From contig NZ_LT546026.1 in NCBI RefSeq assembly GCF_900078305.2, forward strand, positions 62,001 through 126,000: a DNA stretch of 64,000 nt. Reading direction: 5' to 3'. The notes beneath the pieces were generated by a model, which saw only the letters and a program-made list of their open reading frames with translations, was not told the origin of the DNA and did no database searches. The translations under genes were made by a program, and so were the position numbers. Positions 29,570 to 38,428 of the stretch are shown one piece after another; within the stretch, counting starts at the first letter, position 1; each line of letters begins with the position of its first letter. The DNA comes from Corynebacterium bouchesdurhonense. Lineage in GTDB: Bacteria; Actinomycetota; Actinomycetes; Mycobacteriales; Mycobacteriaceae.

Positions 29570-29575
29570 TAAGAT
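29570..29575 (+). promoter_or_regulatory. Candidate -10 element of dxs
   Basis: TAAGAT lies 44 bp before the dxs GTG in the 92-bp space after the methyltransferase gene. No clear -35 is seen, as is common in corynebacterial promoters. Confidence 0.4.
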
Positions 29576-29619
29576 TAACCGGAAGCACGAAACCTTTTTC
29601 CAAGGAGCGCAACGCAACC

Positions 29620-31560
29620 GTGAGACTGCTAGACACCGTAGCTTCGCCGGAGGACCTCAAACGGCTGTCGCAGGACGAACTGGTGCAACTCGCGGACGAG
29701 ATCCGCGCGCTGCTCATTGAGAAGGTCTCCGCAACGGGCGGCCACCTCGGCCCCAACCTCGGCGTGGTCGAGCTGACCGTGGCGCTCCACCGGGTGTTCG
29801 ACTCACCAAAAGACCCATTCATCTTCGACACCTCGCACCAGTCCTACGTGCACAAGATCCTCACGGGGCGCGCCGGGCAGTTTGACACCCTGCGCCAGCG
29901 CGGTGGCCTGTCCGGCTACACCTCGCGGGCGGAGTCCCCGCACGACTGGACGGAGTCATCCCACGCCAGCGCCTCGCTGTCCTACGCGGACGGGCTGGCC
30001 AAGGCGAAGCAGCTGCGCGGCCAGGGCGATGACCACGTGGTGGCCGTGGTGGGTGACGGCGCGCTGACCGGCGGGATGTGCTGGGAGGCGCTGAATAACA
30101 TCGCGGCGGGGGACCGCAACGTGGTGATCGTGGTCAATGACAACGGCCGCTCGTACTCGCCCACCATCGGCGGCTTTGCCAAAAACCTCACCCGCCTGCG
30201 CGACCAGCTGGCGCAGATCCGCATCCAGCCGGTCTACGACGAGGTGATGGAGTCCGGCAAGAAGACCCTGAAGTCCATGGGGTGGGTGGGCGAGCGCACC
30301 TTCGAGGCGCTCCACGCCATCAAGGCCGGGGTGCGCTACCAGGTGGTGCCCAACGAGATGTTCTCCGAGCTGGGCATGAAGTACGTCGGCCCCGTTGACG
30401 GCCACGACATGAAGGCACTGCTCAACGCCTTCACCTACGCCAAGGGCTACTCCGGCCCGCTGATCATCCACGTGGCCACGGAAAAGGGCCACGGCTTTGC
30501 CCCGGCGGTGAACAACGAGGCGGACCAGATGCACTCCACTGGTGCGATCGACCCGGTCACGGGCGAGGCCCTGGCCAAATCCTCGCCCGGGTGGACATCC
30601 GTGTTCACCGAGGAGCTGCTGCGGGCGGGCCATGAGCGCGAGGACATCGTCGCTATCACCGCCGCTATGGCGGGGCCCACGGGGCTGGCCCCGTTCGCCG
30701 AGCAGTTCCCCGACCGCTTCTTCGACGTGGGTATCGCGGAGCAGCACGCGGTGGCCTCCGCCGCGGGGCTGGCGCTCGGCGGGCTGCACCCGGTGGTGGC
30801 GATCTACTCCACCTTCCTCAACCGCGCCTTCGACCAGCTGCTCATGGACGTTGGGCTGATCGGCCAGCCCGTCACCCTGGTGCTGGACCGCGCCGGCGTG
30901 ACCGGCACCGACGGTGCCAGCCACAACGGCGTGTGGGACATGGCGATCTCCTCGATCGTCCCAGGCATCCGCATCGCCGCCCCGCGCGACGCGCAGCGCC
31001 TGCGCGAACTCTTCCGCGAGGCCATCGCTGTCGAGGACGGACCGACCGTGGTGCGCTTCCCCAAGGGCGGGGTCTCCGAAGGTATCGAGGCGGTTGGCCG
31101 CACCGCGCGCGGCCTCGACGTGCTGCGCAAGGCCCAGCCTGTGGAGGGCGACGAGGGCATTGACGTGCTCATGGTGGCCGTGGGCACGTTCGCCGAGTAC
31201 GCGCTCGAGCTCGCCGAGGACGTGGCCGCGGACGGCATCCGCGTCACCGTCGTGGACCCGCGCTGGGTGATCCCGGTGTCCCCGGACATCATCGACCTAG
31301 CCGCGGAGACGGACATGGTGGTGGTGTACGAGGACGGGGTGGTGCGCGGCGGTGTCGGTTCCGCCGTGTCCGAGGCGCTCGCCGCCGCCGCCCTAGACAC
31401 GCCGGTGCGCCACCTCGCCTTTCCGGACATCTTTCCGGTCCACGCCTCGCGCGGGCAGCTCCTGGCGGAGTACGGCCTCGATGCCGTCTCAGCCGCGCAG
31501 CAGGTGCGCCAGTGGGCTTTTGCGCTTGCCGACGATCACCCTTCCGCCGCCTCCCAATAA
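29620..31560 (+). CDS. dxs: 1-deoxy-D-xylulose-5-phosphate synthase
   Basis: 646 residues from GTG 29620 ([16 protein letters not shown]), with AAGGAG upstream. The thiamine-diphosphate motif is [16 protein letters not shown] with NDN, and the N-terminal histidine region is [12 protein letters not shown]. Transketolase pyrimidine ([10 protein letters not shown]) and C-terminal domains follow. It condenses pyruvate and glyceraldehyde-3-phosphate as the first step of the MEP isoprenoid pathway, which supplies decaprenyl phosphate for wall arabinan and PIM synthesis. The last 25 bp overlap the convergent rnd gene. Confidence 0.97.
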   Translation: MRLLDTVASPEDLKRLSQDELVQLADEIRALLIEKVSATGGHLGPNLGVVELTVALHRVFDSPKDPFIFDTSHQSYVHKILTGRAGQFDTLRQRGGLSGYTSRAESPHDWTESSHASASLSYADGLAKAKQLRGQGDDHVVAVVGDGALTGGMCWEALNNIAAGDRNVVIVVNDNGRSYSPTIGGFAKNLTRLRDQLAQIRIQPVYDEVMESGKKTLKSMGWVGERTFEALHAIKAGVRYQVVPNEMFSELGMKYVGPVDGHDMKALLNAFTYAKGYSGPLIIHVATEKGHGFAPAVNNEADQMHSTGAIDPVTGEALAKSSPGWTSVFTEELLRAGHEREDIVAITAAMAGPTGLAPFAEQFPDRFFDVGIAEQHAVASAAGLALGGLHPVVAIYSTFLNRAFDQLLMDVGLIGQPVTLVLDRAGVTGTDGASHNGVWDMAISSIVPGIRIAAPRDAQRLRELFREAIAVEDGPTVVRFPKGGVSEGIEAVGRTARGLDVLRKAQPVEGDEGIDVLMVAVGTFAEYALELAEDVAADGIRVTVVDPRWVIPVSPDIIDLAAETDMVVVYEDGVVRGGVGSAVSEALAAAALDTPVRHLAFPDIFPVHASRGQLLAEYGLDAVSAAQQVRQWAFALADDHPSAASQ

Positions 31561-32768
31561 GCCCGCGCGATCAGCGGGGCGGCGATGCCCACCTGCCACG
31601 GCCGCGCCCCGGCGGCGCTGAGGCGGCGCGCCACGAAGTCGGTATCCCGGGGCGCGTGCCCCCACCTCGGTGACACCGCCGTGTCAAGCTCCCCGGCCGC
31701 CCGCCACACCTCCTCGCGCAGCAGCGCGGGGGAGAGCAGGTCCTCCGGGCGCACACCCATCCCGCGGGCCGCCTCGGCGACGAGCTCCCGGCAGCGCGTG
31801 AGCACTGCCCAGGATTCGGGGTGCATGCGTTCCCACGCCGACTTCTTCGGCGGGGCCGCCGGGTCCCGGCGCTGGGGCTCCGGCCAGGTGCGCTGCGGCG
31901 CGGCGAGGGCGCGCTGGATGAGCGCGAACCACTCCTCGGTCGCGCCTCGCCTGCGGGCGGGGAAGCCGCGCACCTTGGCCAGCTCCCGCGGCGAGCCCGG
32001 GGCCGCCTTGGCCACCTCCACAAGCGTGCTGGTGGGCAGGACGCGGCTGGGGGACACATCGCGCCGGCGCGCCTGCTCGTCCCTCGCCTGCCAGAGTTCC
32101 CGGGCCAGCTGCAGGCCGGCACGCGTGCGGATCGAGGCGATGCCCTTGACATCCCGCCACGTTTTCTGCGCGGGCGCGGCGTCGCTGCGCGTCGCCACGA
32201 GGTGGGCGAATTCCTCCTCGGCGGCGTCGAGAAGCCCCTGCCCGGCGAGCACCTCCGCGAGCGCTTCGGCAAGGTCGTTGAGGTAGATCACGTCGAGCGC
32301 GGCGTACTCCAACCACTCCGCCGGCAGCGGGGTCAGGGACCAGTCCTCCTGCCCGTGGCCCTTCTCCAGCTGCACGCCGGTGAAGTGCTCCACCATCGCG
32401 CCGAGATTGGGGCGCTCGAAGCCTGCGAGGCGGGCGGCGAGCTCGGTGTCGAAGAGCCGGCCCGGGTGGAGGCCGAGCAGGGCGAGGGCGGCGAGGTCCT
32501 CGCTCGCGGCGTGGAGGATCCAGTCTGCCCCGTTGACCACGGGCGCGAGCGCCTCGCGCGCGGCCCCCCGGTGGCCCTCCGGGGCGACGAGGAACGTGCC
32601 GGCGCCGCGGCGGTGGATCTGGACGAGGAAGGCGCGGTCATCGTAGCGGTACGCGGACGCGCGCTCGGTGTCGATGGCGAGCGGACCCCTGCCCGCGGCG
32701 AGCGCCTCGGCCACCCGGGCGAATCCCTCGGGGGTGTCTACCAGCTCGTACGCCACGTCCTCATGCAC
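31536..32768 (-). CDS. rnd: Ribonuclease D (DEDD exonuclease with HRDC domain)
   Basis: 410 residues from GTG 32768. Exo motifs: IDTERAS (DxE, about 32-38), [11 protein letters not shown] (Asp) and YAALDVIYL (Tyr-x3-Asp). An HRDC domain lies at about 210-285 and further helical C-terminal sequence follows. RNase D trims tRNA 3' ends. TAAGCT lies 9 bases before the GTG on the minus strand, suggesting a leaderless message. The 3' ends of rnd and dxs overlap by 25 bp. Confidence 0.92.
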   Translation of the reverse strand: MHEDVAYELVDTPEGFARVAEALAAGRGPLAIDTERASAYRYDDRAFLVQIHRRGAGTFLVAPEGHRGAAREALAPVVNGADWILHAASEDLAALALLGLHPGRLFDTELAARLAGFERPNLGAMVEHFTGVQLEKGHGQEDWSLTPLPAEWLEYAALDVIYLNDLAEALAEVLAGQGLLDAAEEEFAHLVATRSDAAPAQKTWRDVKGIASIRTRAGLQLARELWQARDEQARRRDVSPSRVLPTSTLVEVAKAAPGSPRELAKVRGFPARRRGATEEWFALIQRALAAPQRTWPEPQRRDPAAPPKKSAWERMHPESWAVLTRCRELVAEAARGMGVRPEDLLSPALLREEVWRAAGELDTAVSPRWGHAPRDTDFVARRLSAAGARPWQVGIAAPLIARAYWEAAEG

Positions 32769-32792
32769 GGGGCACTAGCTTACAGGCGGTTG

Positions 32793-33434
32793 TCAGCTCC
32801 GCTTGAGCTGCGCCACGCCCTCCGGCGGCAGGCCAGCAACGAGGGCGAGCACCTGGGAAAACGCCTCCACGTGCGGGGCGAGGTCGAGGCCCTCCGCGGT
32901 CCATGACGCGCGCATCTCCAGCTGGTAGGCCCGCGGCGGGCCGCCGATCTCGCCGAAGCGGACGGATGCGGTGGAGGTGACGGTGCCGCCCAGGTTGGTG
33001 AACCCGGCGCCGGTCTCCGCCAGTGACTCGTTGAGCCACTGCCACGCAACGTCCGGCAGCAGCGGGTCTGACGCCACGGCATCGTCCATGTCCGCCTGGA
33101 TGTAGGCCACCAGACGCATCGATCCTTCCCAGGCCTCCTCCGCGTCGGGGGAGTGCAGGAGGATGAGGCGGCCAAACGCGTCGCCCTCGGAGTCCATCGC
33201 CGGGATGGTCTGCTCCTCCTCGTCGCGCGTGACCTCCAAGCCCACCGCGTGGCTGAACGGTGCCGGGCGCTGCGGCGGGCGGATGGTGCCCAGGGTGATT
33301 TCCGGGCGCAACCGCGCGGCGTGCATCGACTCCACCGCGGCCGCGAACTCGGCGGGCGTGGCGGAGGTGGTGTCCCCGGGCGTGCCGCCGGCGAGGTCCG
33401 CGGCCGTTGCGGGGGAGGTTTCCGAGTGCTTCAC
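32793..33434 (-). CDS. DUF3000 protein
   Basis: 213 residues from a GTG at 33434 (VKHSETSP). The DUF3000 core starts at about 28 (PAEFAAAVESMHAARLRPEI) and runs to the C-terminus (SWTAEGLDLAPHVEAF). An actinobacterial family, conserved between rnd and hemQ; role unknown. No ribosome site is evident, while TAGCTT stands 8 bases before the GTG, so it may be leaderless. It is divergent from hemQ across 156 bp. Confidence 0.82.
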   Translation of the reverse strand: MKHSETSPATAADLAGGTPGDTTSATPAEFAAAVESMHAARLRPEITLGTIRPPQRPAPFSHAVGLEVTRDEEEQTIPAMDSEGDAFGRLILLHSPDAEEAWEGSMRLVAYIQADMDDAVASDPLLPDVAWQWLNESLAETGAGFTNLGGTVTSTASVRFGEIGGPPRAYQLEMRASWTAEGLDLAPHVEAFSQVLALVAGLPPEGVAQLKRS

Positions 33435-33590
33435 AGGTTCACAAGCTATCGAGCGCCGGGCGGCAAGGGTGGGAGGCGCGCCGTCCGCTACTCCGGTGCC
33501 GGGGGCGGGGCGGTGGGAGTAGAATCGGATCCGACTTTCGGTTGATGTTTCCGACGTTCTACCCGACTCCGAGAAAGGCGGTCTCTTCCC

Positions 33591-34292
33591 ATGGCCAAGC
33601 TCGACTTCGAGGCGCTGAACTCCGTGCAGCGCTACCTGCAGTTCGCGGTGTTCCGCGCCATCCCGGGGGCGCTGGGCACCCAGCGCGACGAGATCATCGC
33701 CGAGGCGAAGGCGTTCTTCGACCGCCTCGCCGACGAGGGTGACGTGGTGGTGCGCGGCTTCTACGACAACACCGGTATCCGGGCGGACGCGGACTTCATG
33801 ATCTGGTGGCATGCCGAGGAGTTCGAGCAGATCCAGAAGGCGCTCGCGGATTTCCGCCGCACCACCGCCTTCGGCCAGCTGGTGGAGCTGAGCTGGATCG
33901 GCAACGGCCTGCACCGCCCGGCCGAGTTCAACAAATCCCACCTGCCCAGCTTCATCATGGGCGAGGAGCCGGGGGACTGGATCACCGTCTACCCGTTCGT
34001 GCGCTCCTACGACTGGTACCTGCTGGAGCCGCAGGAGCGCCGCCGCATCCTCGCCGAGCACGGCATGGCGGCCCGGGATTTCGCGGACGTGCGCGCCAAC
34101 ACGGTGGAGGCGTTCACGCTGGGCGACTACGAGTGGATGCTCGCCTTTGAGGCCCCCACGCTCGCGCGCGTGGAGGAGCTCATGCACAAGATGCGCTACA
34201 CCGAGGCCCGCCTGCACGTGCGCGAGGAGATCCCGTTCCAGACGGGCCGCCGCGTGGCGGACATCGGCGAGATCATCCGCGTCCTGCCGTAG
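33591..34292 (+). CDS. hemQ: Coproheme decarboxylase HemQ (ChdC)
   Basis: 233 residues, chlorite-dismutase-like fold. Tyr134 ([10 protein letters not shown]) and His157 (LAEHGMA) match, within one residue, the catalytic tyrosine and haem-ligand histidine of C. diphtheriae HemQ. The enzyme converts Fe-coproporphyrin III to haem b with H2O2, the last step of the coproporphyrin-dependent haem pathway of Gram-positives. The family argues against the protoporphyrin route here. It converges on msrB 18 bp downstream. Confidence 0.95.
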   Translation: MAKLDFEALNSVQRYLQFAVFRAIPGALGTQRDEIIAEAKAFFDRLADEGDVVVRGFYDNTGIRADADFMIWWHAEEFEQIQKALADFRRTTAFGQLVELSWIGNGLHRPAEFNKSHLPSFIMGEEPGDWITVYPFVRSYDWYLLEPQERRRILAEHGMAARDFADVRANTVEAFTLGDYEWMLAFEAPTLARVEELMHKMRYTEARLHVREEIPFQTGRRVADIGEIIRVLP

Positions 34293-34310
34293 CCGGGTCT
34301 CGAGCCGGGG

Positions 34311-34760
34311 CTACTGCTCGGCCGGCTCCAGGGTCATCGAGATGGAGTTGATGCAGTAGCGCAGGTCGGTGGGGGTGTTGTAGCCCTCGCCGGCAAACAC
34401 GTGCCCGAGGTGGGAGCCGCAGTTTGCGCACAGCACCTCGGTACGGACCATGCCGTGCGAGCGGTCCTCACGCTCGATCACGGCATCGCCCGCCAGCGGG
34501 GTGTAGAAGGACGGCCAGCCGCAGTGGGAGTCGAACTTCTCGGTTGAGCGGAACAGCTCCGCCCCGCAGGCCCGGCAGCGGTAGACGCCCTCGGTGGTGG
34601 TGTCGGTGTACTCGCCAACGCCCGGGGGCTCGGTGCCCGCTTGGCGCAGGACGTAAAACTCCTCGGGGGACAGTTTCTCGCGCCACTGGTCCTCGGTCCA
34701 GGTGCGGAAGTCGATGTCAGCGCCCGGGGTGTTGGTGCTGGGGGTGTTCGGCTCGGTCAT
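34311..34760 (-). CDS. msrB: Peptide methionine (R)-S-oxide reductase MsrB
   Basis: 149 residues. Zinc is held by CRAC and CANC (YRCRACGAELF and LCANCGSHLGH). The catalytic cysteine is in RYCINSISM, and GWPSFY is the substrate-site motif. It repairs oxidised methionine in proteins. The ATG overlaps the aftC stop in ATGA, and the ribosome site GAAAGGA lies within the end of aftC. Confidence 0.96.
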   Translation of the reverse strand: MTEPNTPSTNTPGADIDFRTWTEDQWREKLSPEEFYVLRQAGTEPPGVGEYTDTTTEGVYRCRACGAELFRSTEKFDSHCGWPSFYTPLAGDAVIEREDRSHGMVRTEVLCANCGSHLGHVFAGEGYNTPTDLRYCINSISMTLEPAEQ

Positions 34761-35959
34761 GGCCGCGTCCTTTCTTTTACGTCGGTGATAAGCGTCCAGG
34801 CTACCCACGACGCGGCCGCGGTGATAAAGACCGCCCATCCGGCGGTTGGGAGGAAGGTGGTGAGCCACTGTCCCTCGAGGCGGTGCTGCGGGGTGGTCCA
34901 CTCCAGCGGCGAAAGACACAGGGCTGCGCCGAGCCACGCTGTCCAGGTGTGCATGGGGCTAGCGGGGCGCAGCGCGGTGAAGAGGGCGGGGAAGAGCATC
35001 ATGGAGTAATACGCCTGACCGAGTGAGGAGAGCAGGCATACGCCCGCCATCAGCACCCCGCTGCTCATGGAGAGCCACAGCAGCGGGTCGCGCTCGCGCC
35101 ACGCGGCCAGCCCCAGCACCGCGACGGCGACCGCCGCCCCGAACAGCGCGAAGAGCACCCCGTGGAGCCACTGGGGCATGCCGAAGTACACGGCCAGGCC
35201 GGACAGGGAGGAGTTGGCGTAGTCCCGGGTGATCTTCAAGTACGGCACCAGCTTGGTCAGGTAATCCCCGGCTCCGGGGGTGAGCGGCCACGCTAGCGCG
35301 TTGAGCGACACCGGCACCGCTACCCCAGCCGCCACCGCGGCCCACCGGCGCCGCATCATGGGCAGCACGAGCAGCGGCGCGAACATCGGCTTGACCACGA
35401 TAGCCAGGCCCAGCACGAAACCCGCTCCGAGATCTCGCCCATGCACGCTCAGCGCGATAAACGCCGTGAGCGCCAGGAGCAGCACCCCGTTGATGTTGGA
35501 AAACACCAGGGTGTTGGTTACCGCCTCGGTAGCAAACGCCAGCGCCAAGGCGAGGGGGAAGGCTGGCTCGCGGAGCTCCCGGCCGCTGAGGCGTGTCAAC
35601 CATGCTACGGCGGCGATGATGGCCACCGCATTGGCCAGGATGAACCAGGGGCGGGCCGCCTCGACGCTGGGCAGGAAGCCCAAGGGGGAGAGCAGCAGGG
35701 TGGCGCCTGGGTTGTAGAGGTAGTGCGGGTCCACGTGGTGGTAGACCTCGTTGTACACGGGCACGCGGTCGACGAACCTGCGGGCTGCCGACCAGACCGT
35801 GGTGAAGTCGTCGGTGACCGAGCCGGCGCGGGCGAGCACGGCGAGGCGGTGGACGATCAGGAGGACGGCGACGGGCCACGCGAACGCGTTGCCCCACGCC
35901 GCCCGCTCGTTTCGGTTCTCTGCCCGCACTGTTGCCCGCTGCGTCACCCGCTCTGTCAC
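34757..35959 (-). CDS. aftC: Arabinofuranosyltransferase AftC-like (GT87/DUF2029) membrane protein
   Basis: 400 residues from GTG 35959; a second GTG at 35947 is possible. About ten membrane helices are visible, and the GT87 signature DDFTTVWSAARRFVDR ... YNPGATLLLSPLG near the N-terminus contains the conserved acidic pair (DD). AftC adds alpha-1,3 branches to arabinan using decaprenyl-phospho-arabinose at the membrane; placement beside msrB and hemQ matches C. glutamicum. TACGGT lies 7 bases before the GTG, so a leaderless start is possible. It follows the ribD-like gene by 25 bp and overlaps msrB by 4 bp. Confidence 0.82.
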   Translation of the reverse strand: MTERVTQRATVRAENRNERAAWGNAFAWPVAVLLIVHRLAVLARAGSVTDDFTTVWSAARRFVDRVPVYNEVYHHVDPHYLYNPGATLLLSPLGFLPSVEAARPWFILANAVAIIAAVAWLTRLSGRELREPAFPLALALAFATEAVTNTLVFSNINGVLLLALTAFIALSVHGRDLGAGFVLGLAIVVKPMFAPLLVLPMMRRRWAAVAAGVAVPVSLNALAWPLTPGAGDYLTKLVPYLKITRDYANSSLSGLAVYFGMPQWLHGVLFALFGAAVAVAVLGLAAWRERDPLLWLSMSSGVLMAGVCLLSSLGQAYYSMMLFPALFTALRPASPMHTWTAWLGAALCLSPLEWTTPQHRLEGQWLTTFLPTAGWAVFITAAASWVAWTLITDVKERTRP

Positions 35960-35984
35960 CTGATCAACCGTACCGGCGGGGCGC

Positions 35985-36656
35985 TCACCGCCCGTCAGGC
36001 GCGCGCCGGTAGCGGCAGAAGAGCATGGAATCCTCGTCGACCGTCGCGTTCTCGAGGGCGAAGCGGCGGGTGCAGTCGGCGTCCAGCTCGAGGCCGAAGG
36101 GGCCGTCCTCAGGCCCCACGGACGGGTCCACGGTGAGGTGCAGGACGTCGACAAGCCCGGCGCCCAGCATGGCGGCGTAGAGGCTCGGGCCGCCCTCGCA
36201 GAGGATGCGGTTGAAGCCGAGGCTGCGCAGCGTGGCCACGATCTCTTCCGGCTCGCCGCCTCCGGTGGCGTGCAGCTCGGCGCCGGCGGCGGTGAGGGTG
36301 CGGGTGCGCGGGAGCAGGGAGGCGTCGGCAAGCGAAAGCTCCGGGGCGAGGATGAGCGCACGCGCACCCTCGAAGATGCCGAGCGAGGTGTCCACCTCGA
36401 GCGAGCGGCTCACTACCGCCATGGGGGTGGCGGCGGGGCCGTAGTCCTCGGCATGGACGGTGCCGGCGCCGACGAGGATCACGTCGGCCCACTCGCGCAG
36501 GCCGGCGAGCAGGGCGCTGTCGGTGCGGTTGCCCAGGCTGGCGGAGGTGCCGCGGCGGGCGAACGCGCCGAACAGCGTGTTCACGGCCACGGCGCGCAGC
36601 TCGGGGGTGTCGGGGGAGGCGAGGGGGCCGATGAGGGCGTCGACGCTGGTAGGCAT
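35985..36656 (-). CDS. Pyrimidine reductase family protein (RibD C-terminal domain)
   Basis: 223 residues. RibD_C fold: VNTLFGAFARRG, ADVILVGAGTVHAEDYGP and ILCEGGPSLYAAML (NADPH/ribityl site). There is no deaminase domain, so it is a stand-alone reductase of the RibD/dihydrofolate-reductase-like superfamily. The riboflavin-pathway substrate is not assured. Two dispersed-motif copies (36146 and 36323) encode LVDV and LADA. Probably first gene of an aftC-msrB transcript. Confidence 0.82.
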   Translation of the reverse strand: MPTSVDALIGPLASPDTPELRAVAVNTLFGAFARRGTSASLGNRTDSALLAGLREWADVILVGAGTVHAEDYGPAATPMAVVSRSLEVDTSLGIFEGARALILAPELSLADASLLPRTRTLTAAGAELHATGGGEPEEIVATLRSLGFNRILCEGGPSLYAAMLGAGLVDVLHLTVDPSVGPEDGPFGLELDADCTRRFALENATVDEDSMLFCRYRRAPDGR

Positions 36657-36661
36657 TGCAA

Positions 36662-36700
36662 AAGGATATCCCCGGGCCGCCGTTTCGTTGGCGGTCCGGG
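36662..36700 (-). terminator. Terminator of the tRNA cluster
   Basis: The 11-bp stem CCCGGGCCGCC (36671-36681) and GGCGGTCCGGG (36690-36700), with one G-U pair, has an 8-base loop. Read on the minus strand it is followed by ATATCCTTTTGC, a short U run. It lies between the last tRNA-Gly and the ribD-like gene. Confidence 0.7.
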
Positions 36701-36715
36701 GGTGGGCTCACGTTG

Positions 36716-36788
36716 AGCGGATGACGAGACTCGAACTCGCGACCCTCACCTTGGCAAGGTGATGCGCTACCAACTGCGCTACATCCGC
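36716..36788 (-). tRNA. tRNA-Gly (anticodon GCC), copy 1
   Basis: 73 bases; acceptor GCGGATG pairs with CATCCGC, the T-arm has GTTCGAGTC, and the anticodon loop TTGCCAA gives GCC. CCA is not encoded. It is last in the minus-strand cluster and identical to copies 2 and 3. Confidence 0.96.
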
Positions 36789-36809
36789 GTTGCAAACTCG
36801 CGTTTGCGG

Positions 36810-36881
36810 TGCGCGATACTGGGATTGAACCAGTGACCTCTTCCGTGTCAGGGAAGCGCTCTCCCGCTGAGCTAATCGCGC
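36810..36881 (-). tRNA. tRNA-Val (anticodon GAC), copy 1
   Basis: 72 bases; acceptor GCGCGAT, anticodon loop CTGACAC gives GAC, T-arm GGTTCAATCC. The 21-bp spacer to tRNA-Gly copy 1 holds the small hairpin GCAAAC / GTTTGC. Confidence 0.96.
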
Positions 36882-36914
36882 CGGTAAAGGAATGCCGGTA
36901 GGGGAATGAAGTTG

Positions 36915-36985
36915 AGGTGGATACGGGAATCGAACCCGTGTACACGGTTTTGCAGACCGTTGCCTAACCACTCGACCAATCCACC
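36915..36985 (-). tRNA. tRNA-Cys (anticodon GCA)
   Basis: 71 bases; acceptor GGTGGAT, anticodon loop CTGCAAA gives GCA, T-arm GGTTCGATTCC. It stands between the two duplicated Val/Gly blocks. Confidence 0.96.
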
Positions 36986-37023
36986 GTGGAGCGGTACTCC
37001 GTAAGTACGTGGAAAGTACTTGG

Positions 37024-37096
37024 AGCGGATGACGAGACTCGAACTCGCGACCCTCACCTTGGCAAGGTGATGCGCTACCAACTGCGCTACATCCGC
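37024..37096 (-). tRNA. tRNA-Gly (anticodon GCC), copy 2
   Basis: Same 73-base sequence as copy 1. Here the base after the discriminator continues as CCA (TCCA), so the 3' end is encoded. Confidence 0.96.
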
Positions 37097-37117
37097 GTTG
37101 CAAACTCGTGTTTGCGG

Positions 37118-37189
37118 TGCGCGATACTGGGATTGAACCAGTGACCTCTTCCGTGTCAGGGAAGCGCTCTCCCGCTGAGCTAATCGCGC
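37118..37189 (-). tRNA. tRNA-Val (anticodon GAC), copy 2
   Basis: Same 72-base sequence as copy 1. The spacer to Gly copy 2 differs from the other spacer by one base only. Confidence 0.96.
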
Positions 37190-37215
37190 GGGTGTGAAGC
37201 CGTCTCAAGGCTTTG

Positions 37216-37288
37216 AGCGGATGACGAGACTCGAACTCGCGACCCTCACCTTGGCAAGGTGATGCGCTACCAACTGCGCTACATCCGC
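37216..37288 (-). tRNA. tRNA-Gly (anticodon GCC), copy 3
   Basis: Same 73-base sequence; the first tRNA of the minus-strand cluster, giving transcription order Gly-Val-Gly-Cys-Val-Gly. Confidence 0.96.
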
Positions 37289-37338
37289 ACGCTCTCCGCA
37301 AACTCGCGCTGTGCGCGGTCTGCGTTGTGCGAGTAAGA

Positions 37339-37368
37339 ACATTAACCTGTGCGCCGCATGGACACCAA
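37339..37368 (-). promoter_or_regulatory. Candidate promoter of the tRNA cluster
   Basis: On the minus strand TTGGTG (37368-37363) and TAATGT (37344-37339) are spaced by 18 bp and lie about 50 bp upstream of the first tRNA-Gly. This is a good sigma-A-type arrangement. The rest of 37289-37537 shows no gene. Confidence 0.5.
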
Positions 37369-37519
37369 ATCGCCAGCGTGCGGCACCCGCTCGAGCCCGG
37401 GGATGCGCGTGTTTGTGGCTTGCGAATGTCAGCGGTGTGATTCGGTGGGCGCCGGCGCGCGCCGCCCTGCGGCTTTGTAGGTACTGACCTGGCGATTCGT
37501 CGCTTCCCGGGGTGGTGTG

Positions 37520-37525
37520 TAAAGT
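37520..37525 (+). promoter_or_regulatory. Candidate -10 of tRNA-Val (CAC)
   Basis: TAAAGT lies 12 bp before the mature tRNA 5' end; no convincing -35 hexamer is present. Confidence 0.4.
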
Positions 37526-37537
37526 ACTTCCCTGTTC

Positions 37538-37612
37538 GGTCCTATGGCTCAGTGGAAGAGCGTTCCGTTCACACCGGAAAGGTCGCTGGTTCGATCCCAG
37601 CTAGGACCACCA
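37538..37612 (+). tRNA. tRNA-Val (anticodon CAC), CCA encoded
   Basis: Acceptor GGTCCTA pairs with TAGGACC, the anticodon loop TTCACAC gives CAC, and the T-arm has GGTTCGATCC. The mature sequence is 37538-37609, followed by an encoded CCA to 37612. It is the only plus-strand tRNA here. The corresponding C. glutamicum neighbourhood borders the large prophage CGP3. Confidence 0.96.
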
Positions 37613-37618
37613 CACCCA

Positions 37619-37647
37619 GGCCCCGTTGGCACCCAGCCGGCGGGGCC
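37619..37647 (+). terminator. Hairpin after tRNA-Val (CAC)
   Basis: The 12-bp stem GGCCCCGTTGGC (37619-37630) and GCCGGCGGGGCC (37636-37647), with two G-U pairs, has a 5-base loop. It lies 7 bp beyond CCA. Only TTC follows, so termination would rely mainly on the stem. Confidence 0.65.
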
Positions 37648-37748
37648 TTCGCGTTGTCCCGGGACAGTTCCGCGGGTGCGGGAACTATTCTCGCTTGGAT
37701 ACCGACCGCTTACGGGAACGAGTTTCGCCGCCGAGTAAGGAGCATTGC

Positions 37749-38396
37749 TTGAAGACGCCACCGAGGACACGCCTCATCACCGCTGCCGGCGCCGCTATGA
37801 TCGCGGCCGCCCCGTTTGCCCCCGTCGCCCTCGCGCACGACGCGGTAGTGGGCGGCAACCCCGCGGACGGCGCCACCGTGGCCGATTTCCCGGCCGAGCT
37901 CCAGCTGGACTTCTCTGGCCAGCCGGGCGAGGGCTTCAACACCATGGCGCTGTCTCGCGTGGGCGACGGCGGCCAGTCCGAGGTGCTGTACACCGGCGAG
38001 CCGGAGGTTGCCGGCCGCACCATCACCCTCGATCTGCCCGCCGACCTGGACGCGCAGCCGGGGGAGTACCACGTGGGGTTCCAGATCGTGTCCTCCGACG
38101 GGCACGCCACCAAGGGCATGACCACCTTCACCTACGAGCCCGCGGGCGGCAAGGCCGCGGAGGGCGAGGCTGCAACGGCCACGGCCAGCGCCGGAGCCAG
38201 CTCCGCAACCCCGGCGGCGGGGGAGGAGTCTGAGACCGAGGGGACGTCCTCGCCGTGGACGCTCGTGCTCTCCGTCCTCGGTGTCCTGGTGGTGGCCGGC
38301 GCGGGCATCGGAGCGCTGGCCAAGTACCGCCGCCTGCGCGACGTGGAGAACCGGGGCGAGATCCCCGCCGCCGGGCCAGACAAGCCTGTCAAGTAG
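37749..38396 (+). CDS. CopC-domain copper protein, secreted and membrane-anchored
   Basis: 215 residues from a TTG at 37749 placed 6 bp after AAGGAG. A signal peptide (about 1-29) ends before HDAVVGG, so the mature N-terminal histidine could bind copper as in CopC. The CopC beta-barrel spans about 30-125, with DGHATKG near its end. An Ala/Ser/Thr-rich linker and a C-terminal membrane helix (TLVLSVLGVLVVAGAGIGAL) follow. It is first in a three-gene operon with a PCu(A)C lipoprotein and a DyP peroxidase. Confidence 0.85.
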   Translation: MKTPPRTRLITAAGAAMIAAAPFAPVALAHDAVVGGNPADGATVADFPAELQLDFSGQPGEGFNTMALSRVGDGGQSEVLYTGEPEVAGRTITLDLPADLDAQPGEYHVGFQIVSSDGHATKGMTTFTYEPAGGKAAEGEAATATASAGASSATPAAGEESETEGTSSPWTLVLSVLGVLVVAGAGIGALAKYRRLRDVENRGEIPAAGPDKPVK

Positions 38397-38428
38397 GTCA
38401 AGTCCGTCAAGTAAGGAGAACCGACATC

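Noticed and set aside
36716..37288. Repeated tRNA blocks as a CRISPR array
   Set aside because: The repeats fold as complete tRNAs with correct anticodons. Spacing and length do not fit CRISPR units.
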